A stretch of 64,000 nucleotides of DNA from Eutypella sp. D-1 (lineage: Eukaryota > Ascomycota > Sordariomycetes > Xylariales > Diatrypaceae): positions 62,001 to 126,000 of the forward strand of contig JAJTTP010000006.1 of NCBI GenBank assembly GCA_023313575.1, written 5' to 3'. The stretch's first letter is position 1. Each line of letters begins with the position of its first letter. This document shows, piece by piece, positions 58,077 to 64,000 of this stretch. Made by a program: the position numbers and the translations under genes. The notes beneath the pieces are model-generated. The model saw nothing but the letters and a program-made list of their open reading frames with translations. It did no database searches and was not told the origin of the DNA.

Positions 58077-58640
58077 CTTGTTGCAGTATCTTGTCGCAGT
58101 AATAAGATAAGAGGGGACGGGACGTAAGACGCGAGAATCGCGAACGAAAGAAGAAATTTACCGATCTATAAACAAGATATAGGACAACATTGGGTCTTGA
58201 AGAGAAAGAGAGAGAGAGGGAAAAAAAAGAAGACTGTGAAAAGAACAAACACCGCCACCTATGCTACTAGCTACTACTCTAGGTAGCTGAGTTGTAGACA
58301 GGAAGAAAGTGATCGGTCCGTTCCTTCGGACTAAATTGATGATTAAGACGGGGTCTAATTTTCATAAAAAAAATTGGTTAGATGACGCAGGGTCTTGCAC
58401 TAACTAGCAGACTTATTATGTACTACCACTATACTGGGAGCAAGTACCACCCTTCAATAGAAGAATATTTATTTATAGAGGCACGGTGAACTTTGCTGGT
58501 ATTAGTTTTTACATACGAACTACTGGCCTCCATACTACTGGCAGTCTATCGGTCTAGTATGTACCTAGGTAGGTAGTTAGTAGTCTGTCGGATATTATCG
58601 GATTCATGAAGTCCTATAAGGAAGTTGACAAATCAGCAAT
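58077..58640. other. Intergenic
   Basis: About 560 bases with the Cym1 promoter and the upstream region of the tRNA gene; palindromic tacctaggta at 58562-58571. No gene seen. Confidence 0.45.
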
Positions 58641-58740
58641 GGTGAGATGGCCGAGTTGGTTATGGCGTCAGGTTAAGGTCACCTTAATATCTTGTATCCT
58701 GGTGGAGCAATCCGCGTGGGTTCGAATCCCACTCTCATCA
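58641..58740 (+). tRNA. tRNA-Leu (AAG) with 18-base intron
   Basis: The acceptor stem pairs GGTGAGA with TCTCATC and A follows as discriminator. The D arm reads GCCGAGTTGGTTATGGC, the anticodon AAG sits at 58675-58677 in loop TTAAGG, the extra arm is long as in Leu tRNAs, and the T arm is GTGGGTTCGAATCCCAC. An intron at 58679-58696 follows the base after the anticodon and contains CCTTA able to pair with the anticodon region. A T-run near 58748 could end transcription by RNA polymerase III. Confidence 0.93.
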
Positions 58741-60313
58741 TCAGCCTTTCTTTTTTGCATGCATTTTTGCTTTGTTGTGTGATTATGTAACTGTCTGTCT
58801 ATGTTGTGTATCATGTCGCAAGTGAGTGAGGCCTTTTTTCTTTTTGGAATTACGAACTCGGGGCTGTTGGGGGTTAGCTCATTTGTTATTTGTATTCTTT
58901 TCCTCTTGTCTACCCTGGCAGCCCTGGCTATGCTACCCAACCTTTGAATATTGAGACAGCAGGTGAAAAGAACCTGGGAAACCAGCCACTCACCCACCAA
59001 TCCACATGGATGCTGACAAACCGGAGAAGTTTTCAATTTCCGATTAGAGGGATACGCAACTCTCTCGTTAGAAAGATAACGCGACTTTTCTGATAATCGG
59101 GCGTGAATAATTTCTAAGCGGGGATATCGGGATACTTGGAACCTATCCACCTCCCTAAGGCATGTATGTATGCAGCAAGTGGGTTGATCGGTTGGTGGCA
59201 GGGTGGGTAGCTGAGGTCATACCAAATCTGCTGTACGGGATTATCTGGGTCCTACGTAGAAATACAGCCTATCTACGTATATGTACCTACTCAAGTATGC
59301 TGTATGCAGGCAGTCTGGCAGTGCAGTTGTAGATAATAGGAAATAACCTCAGACTTCATTCAGGTTCTATGTAAATACCTTACCCAGGTAACAGTAATAT
59401 ACTATAAACGATAAGTATAAATGACGCTAGCTATGTAAAGGGTTGGGGAACTGGCCTATCCGCCTATCATATAACTGTCGGCGCTTACTTCCATTGCCTT
59501 TTTTGCCTTCCTCGGTTTCATTTACTACCTACATATGGTAGATACATACATACTAGGTACATGTAACAATGTGTGCCCATATAAGTACCTAGATAAGTAG
59601 GTATACTTAAGAACCTTCCTGGGTACCCTTAGGTAGGCTAGGCCGGTAGCACTGTAGATACTGGTAATACTGTGATACTGTAATATGTTCGGCGCTACTT
59701 GATCCTAAACCTTGGGAACGTCAAAGTCTTCATCCATCTGCCTCCATCCATACTTACTTTAGCGATTCGAGCCGCAACATTATCTATCACCACATCCACC
59801 ACCACCAACACCACTACTACATCCCACCACTACCAGCAACCCATTATTGCAGGGCATCACTACTCCCGGGCATCATTAAACAAATAAAACCACCACCACC
59901 ACCACAAGCATTACAAGTTATAAACGTCGAAACGCGATAAGCCTAACTTTTTTGCTCAAATTCAATATTTCGTTCTAAGTGCACACCACACACACACAGA
60001 CATACACACAGACATACACACACACAGCTACACTATTTCCTATGAAGACAATAAGGTAAGTAGGTAATTAATTAACTAGTTACTGTAGTTAAGTAACAAA
60101 TGGATTATCCATGTTATTATATCCATATTATATATTCATGCTATAATCCATCCATGCCCTCTATTAATATGTTTTGTTACAGGGCAGTTGCAGCAGCTAT
60201 CGCCGTACCTCACCCACGACAATCCTCGCGATCCTTACAATCGTTCACCCCGGCCCGGCGACTTGGATAGAAAGTAAGAGATTAGGATATAGAGGATATA
60301 GAGGAATAGGAGT
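58741..60313. other. Intergenic
   Basis: About 1.6 kb rich in TACCTAGGTA-like palindromes (for example near 59549 and 59584) and simple repeats such as CA/GA tracts at 59988-60026 and CCACCA tracts. This contains the taxilin promoter; no other gene seen. Confidence 0.45.
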
Positions 60314-62547
60314 ATGGCAACCGCGAATCCACGATCCGCCTCCGCGACGCCAGCTCCCCTTGCCTCGGCACCGAACGGCATTGGTAATAATACTGCTCAT
60401 GCGCACGAAGATCTGCCCTTAACGAATGGTCACGGTCACCATCATCATCACCACCATCACCGTCATGTTCCCGTACAAGATCCCCGCCCGGCTCCGACCC
60501 CGAACCCCCCCATTATGTCCGCCAATTCCGCCGCCGCCGCCGCCGCCCCTCCCAAAAAGGGTAAGGGGAAGAAGGCGCTCGACTCAAGTGAAGCATCCAA
60601 GCTTGTAGCCGCTCGAATTTCCCAGCTTGAGGTCGATACTGCCGCTGAAAAGGAACAGGAGGCTGAGATTGGTACGTTTTACTGCTTTTCCCCTCCCCCT
60701 CCTCTACGATGTCCTCTACGATGGGAACCCCGCGCCTCCTGACAACTCCTCGGGGTCATTCTTGTACCATTCATATCTAACTCTTTCCCCCTATCCCCCC
60801 GTATAGATCGCGAAGTTCGGAAGGCGAATCGTGAACTTAATCATCAGATGAACAAGATGGACGATATGGACAAGATCGACCTCCTTACCAAGCGATCCTC
60901 GGAATTGTTCGCCAATATGAAACGTTTAGAACGTGAAAACCTGAAGAACAAGAAACGCGCCGACCAGCTACAGAAGGAGAAAGATACCAGTCGCACCGAC
61001 CTCAGCAAACAGATTGGTCTGAAAGAGAAGCTGGAGAAACTCTGCCGAGAACTGCAAAAAGAGAATAACAAGCTGAAGGTATATATATATTCATCCGTAT
61101 ATTCATCTGTATATTCATCTCATCTTGTTCTCTACTACCCCCTTTACCCCCCTCCACCCCCCTTCACTCCGTCGTCTACGGGTCTACGGGTCTACCGGTC
61201 TACCGGTCTACCGGCTTTCTTTCTGTCTTGGGCATCATGGGACTTGAACTGATCAGTCTGGAACCAGAATGAGCACCGCGCCTTGAACGATTCGCACGAC
61301 AGACTGAAAACATCGTCTGATGATCGATTCAAGAAGGTCTTGGAGACGTTAGAGAACTACCAAGAAGAGAAAGATAACCCGCGAAAGCAGGTTATCTACA
61401 TGAAGGCGGAAGAACTGTACGCTGCGCCCTCGCCCTCGCCCATGAGCCTCTATCCGGAGAGGAAAAGAAGAGAACAACAGCAAATGAAAAACTTTAGGGG
61501 GGCATCCTCAGCTTACATGGTATTCTTCTATACAGCTTCAAGACACGCTTCAAGTCCCTTATCGAGCAATACGAACTGCGCGAGCTCCATTTCCACTCCG
61601 CCATGCGCACCAAAGAAATCGAGGTACAATGGAACATGGCACGGTATGAAGAGCAGAAGAAGGCCTCGGAGGCTGAAGCGAGACGAGCAAACCAGCTTAA
61701 TAGCCAAGTACTCACCTTCACCAAGACCGAGACTGAGTTGCGCAACCAGCTCAATGTATATGTTGAGAAATTCAAACAGGTACGCGATGTCTCTTTCGTC
61801 AATCAACTATATATCCCTATATCCCTATCCATCCTTCCCGCTTCATGCGAAACCACCCCCCCCCCCCCACACCCCCTATACTCGTTATCCCCTATAGCTA
61901 TAGCCCCCCGTCCTCCTGGGAGAGCGCAAGCATTAACATCCGGCGAGGTCGAGGATACGCTGAACAATAGTAACGATTTATTCCTGACGTTTCGCAAGGA
62001 GATGGAGGACATGTCCAAAAAGACCAAGAAGCTGGAGAAAGAGAACGACGCATACAAGCGCAAGCACGAGGCCCTCAACCAAAACATCTTCAAACTTGCC
62101 GAGGAGCGCACCAAGCTGCTCCGCGACCTGGACGACATTCGCAAGAAGAACGACAAGCTCACGAGCATCATCGGTCAGATGCAGCAGCAGGGCCGCGGCC
62201 TTCCTCAGGGTATGCAGAAGAACACCGCGGAAAGCGGCTATGCTCCAACCACGATGTCGTCTGGAGGTGACGCTGACGGGACCACCACTGGCGCTGCCCC
62301 GCCATCAGGAATCAATGGGTCCGAAGCCGGTGAGCTCGAAGACGGCGATGACGAGGCCAGCGAATACGAATACGACGAGGACGAGGAGGAAGTGAGCGAA
62401 GGCGACGACTTCGACGACGACGATACCGAGGAGGAACTCCTCCCGGCGACCTCCGTCCCGCCGCCCACCTACGGCCCAGAGCGGCCCCCGAACCCGCCCA
62501 ATGCTACAGCCACGGCCACAGCCACAGTTAACGGTTTCCACGACTAG
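60314..62547 (+). CDS. Taxilin family protein
   Basis: Five exons (60314-60671, 60807-61078, 61268-61416, 61536-61779, 61948-62547) join in phase to 540 residues. The N-terminus is disordered and contains a run of eight His. From about residue 110 to 430 the protein is one long charged coiled coil with taxilin features: KRSSELFANMKRLERENLKNK, LCRELQKENNKLK, FKSLIEQYELRE and MEDMSKKTKKLEKEN. The C-terminal 110 residues are acidic (EYDEDEEEVSEGDDFDDDD) and then Pro-rich. Metazoan taxilins bind syntaxins and act in vesicle traffic; the fungal role is less clear. The second intron contains tandem TCTACCGG-like repeats. The splice sites of introns 2-4 were chosen from reading frame and family match and are less certain than the ends. 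Confidence 0.85.
61090..61215 (+). repeat. Tandem short repeats in taxilin intron 2
   Basis: Repeats of GTATATTCATCT (61091-61125) and of TCTACGGG/TCTACCGG (61176-61210) lie within the intron. Confidence 0.75.
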
Positions 62548-64000
62548 GAGAGGGACCTTGCAATAGGCAGCGTGTCGGTCATCGAGGAGGACGAGGTGAT
62601 GCTACGGTCATTCTTTACGCGCATGAAAGTCGCCACCGCGGTGGTGTATCACGGGGTCCTTAACCGAATCTCGCAGCGGTCTTCTTAGACGGAACCTCTC
62701 GAGATTTGCTCTTCCCGCTCAGCAGCTGCTACTGCTAATACTACTACTACTACTACCACTACCACCACTTCCCCTGTGCCCTATCAAACAGGTCTGTCTG
62801 CTTTCGTATCGCCGTCCGGCACTCTAGTCCTCACATTGTCACTGTCTGGATAAAGCAACACACATTGGCAGAGAGAGGATGCCATCATCGTCACGTCTGG
62901 CTTTAGCGCTCGCATTTTCTTGTGCCCCCACCCGTCGACTTGAAGCAACGGAATTCGATAGCTTGCTTTCTACGTGGAAGGGAGGGGAAAAGGGGGTCGG
63001 CCCCCCCGCCCCCCTCCCCCCTCGCTCTCGACGACTGAAAACTTGCGCTGATCTATCTCTCTAACTTGTCACCTGATGCTGGCGCCCAGGCGCATTTCAT
63101 TCATATGTGACACAATTCAATCCATCCCATCCCAATTGTATCAACATCAACATCCACATCTCCCGTGCCGATAATGAAAATCCCTTCGTCCGCGAAACCC
63201 AGCCGCGGTCACGGTAGTGGATGGACGGACGGCTACGGATAGTGGGGAGGGGGGGGGAGGACGACAGGGCAAGGCAGGCAGGCAGGCAATTTTACGTATG
63301 TATGAGTAGCAGCAGTACTAGCAGTAGTAGTAAAGCCCGAGGGCGAAAAAAAATCAGTTTTTTTAAGGAAGGAGATATGAAGTCCTTGAATTGCGTATTG
63401 TATTAGGCACTCATATATGTGTGCGCATGTATGTGTGTGTGGTGTGTGTGTGGTGCGTATGGGTATATAAGGCTTTGTCACCTACCTGGTGAAGGTGAAG
63501 CTGTGCTTGTTTGTTTGTCAGGTTATGCGGTTTCAAATTTCCTCAAGGTTCCGAGTGTGGGGCAAGAAAAGGGGGGAGGGGGGGGGGGGGTTACTGCGTA
63601 GAGTCAGTCGGTGGTCATTGAATGAATTCTTGCCTGTTAATCCACCTTACTTAAGAACCCTCCCCCTATCCCAGGAGCCATGAATAATTCGCAATCGCTC
63701 TTTTAATGCCTCGCTCTTTTTCATCTTATAAACTAAGGGGAGGAGTGAGGGGGGGGAGAGAGTACGCGGTAGACAGTATACTCGACCTACTCCGCCCCCC
63801 TTCATCCCCCCCTGGACACCGGATACGTTTTGCTATCACACGCACTCCAAGGATAAGAAAAGATTTGTTTCGTGAACACATATGTCCGTCCATATGTATG
63901 TAGTTGATGCATGTATATGTAAAGGGGGTATCTTTCTTTCTATGAAGCGGACACACATGACCTGTCTCTCTCTCTCGTTCTACATCCGGAACGAAACCAT
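62548..64000. other. 3' flank and low-complexity intergenic
   Basis: After the taxilin stop come CTA repeats (62735-62765), G-runs at 63245-63260 and 63572-63590, TG repeats near 63420-63450 and a GTATG-type repeat. No gene seen. Confidence 0.5.

Noticed and set aside
1..64000. CRISPR arrays, bacterial operons or phage genes
   Set aside because: No spaced direct repeats of that type were seen; genes are spliced and eukaryotic.

Overview
The window looks like part of a filamentous ascomycete chromosome (Pezizomycotina, most likely a sordariomycete-type mould). Many genes are split by short GT-AG introns. The proteins include typical fungal families: a highly reducing polyketide synthase, a FLILHELTA-motif mitochondrial protein, a fungal ornithine decarboxylase and taxilin. 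Intergenic DNA is long, AT-rich and full of short palindromes of the TACCTAGGTA type. Exon models come from reading splice sites and protein family patterns by eye; there is no transcript evidence here.

0-20 kb. A small disordered protein (13-549) is followed by a compact secondary-metabolite locus. It holds a 20-exon ABCB-type exporter (1145-6465, minus), a LovG/FSH1-type serine hydrolase (7182-8260, minus) and, divergent from it, a highly reducing type I polyketide synthase with KS-AT-DH-ER-KR-ACP order and no C-methyltransferase (10142-17387, plus). The synthase should build a reduced, unmethylated chain, the hydrolase should release it and the exporter could pump it out. The exporter carries one unexplained extra base in exon 7. 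A secreted two-propeller phytase-like protein with EGF-like linkers (17589-20155, minus) lies tail-to-tail with the synthase.

21-42.6 kb. This part is mostly housekeeping: glucosidase II alpha subunit, nucleoside diphosphate kinase (with a possible membrane-anchored long form), a mitochondrial FLILHELTA protein, a Ca3427-like periplasmic-binding-fold protein, a short-chain dehydrogenase, an aldo/keto reductase, a CECR5-type HAD protein, a putative GPI-anchored Gly/Ser-rich surface protein, and ornithine decarboxylase. The decarboxylase has an exceptionally long leader that is almost free of ATG and contains one six-codon upstream ORF.

42.6-64 kb. A gene-poor stretch of about 5.5 kb precedes a 14-TMS-type MFS exporter (49163-51283) and a GC-rich intronless glycosyltransferase (52570-53949), which may be a second small accessory module. 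Then come the mitochondrial presequence protease Cym1/PreP (55008-58076), an intron-containing tRNA-Leu(AAG) (58641-58740) and a five-exon taxilin (60314-62547). The last 1.45 kb shows only low-complexity non-coding DNA.
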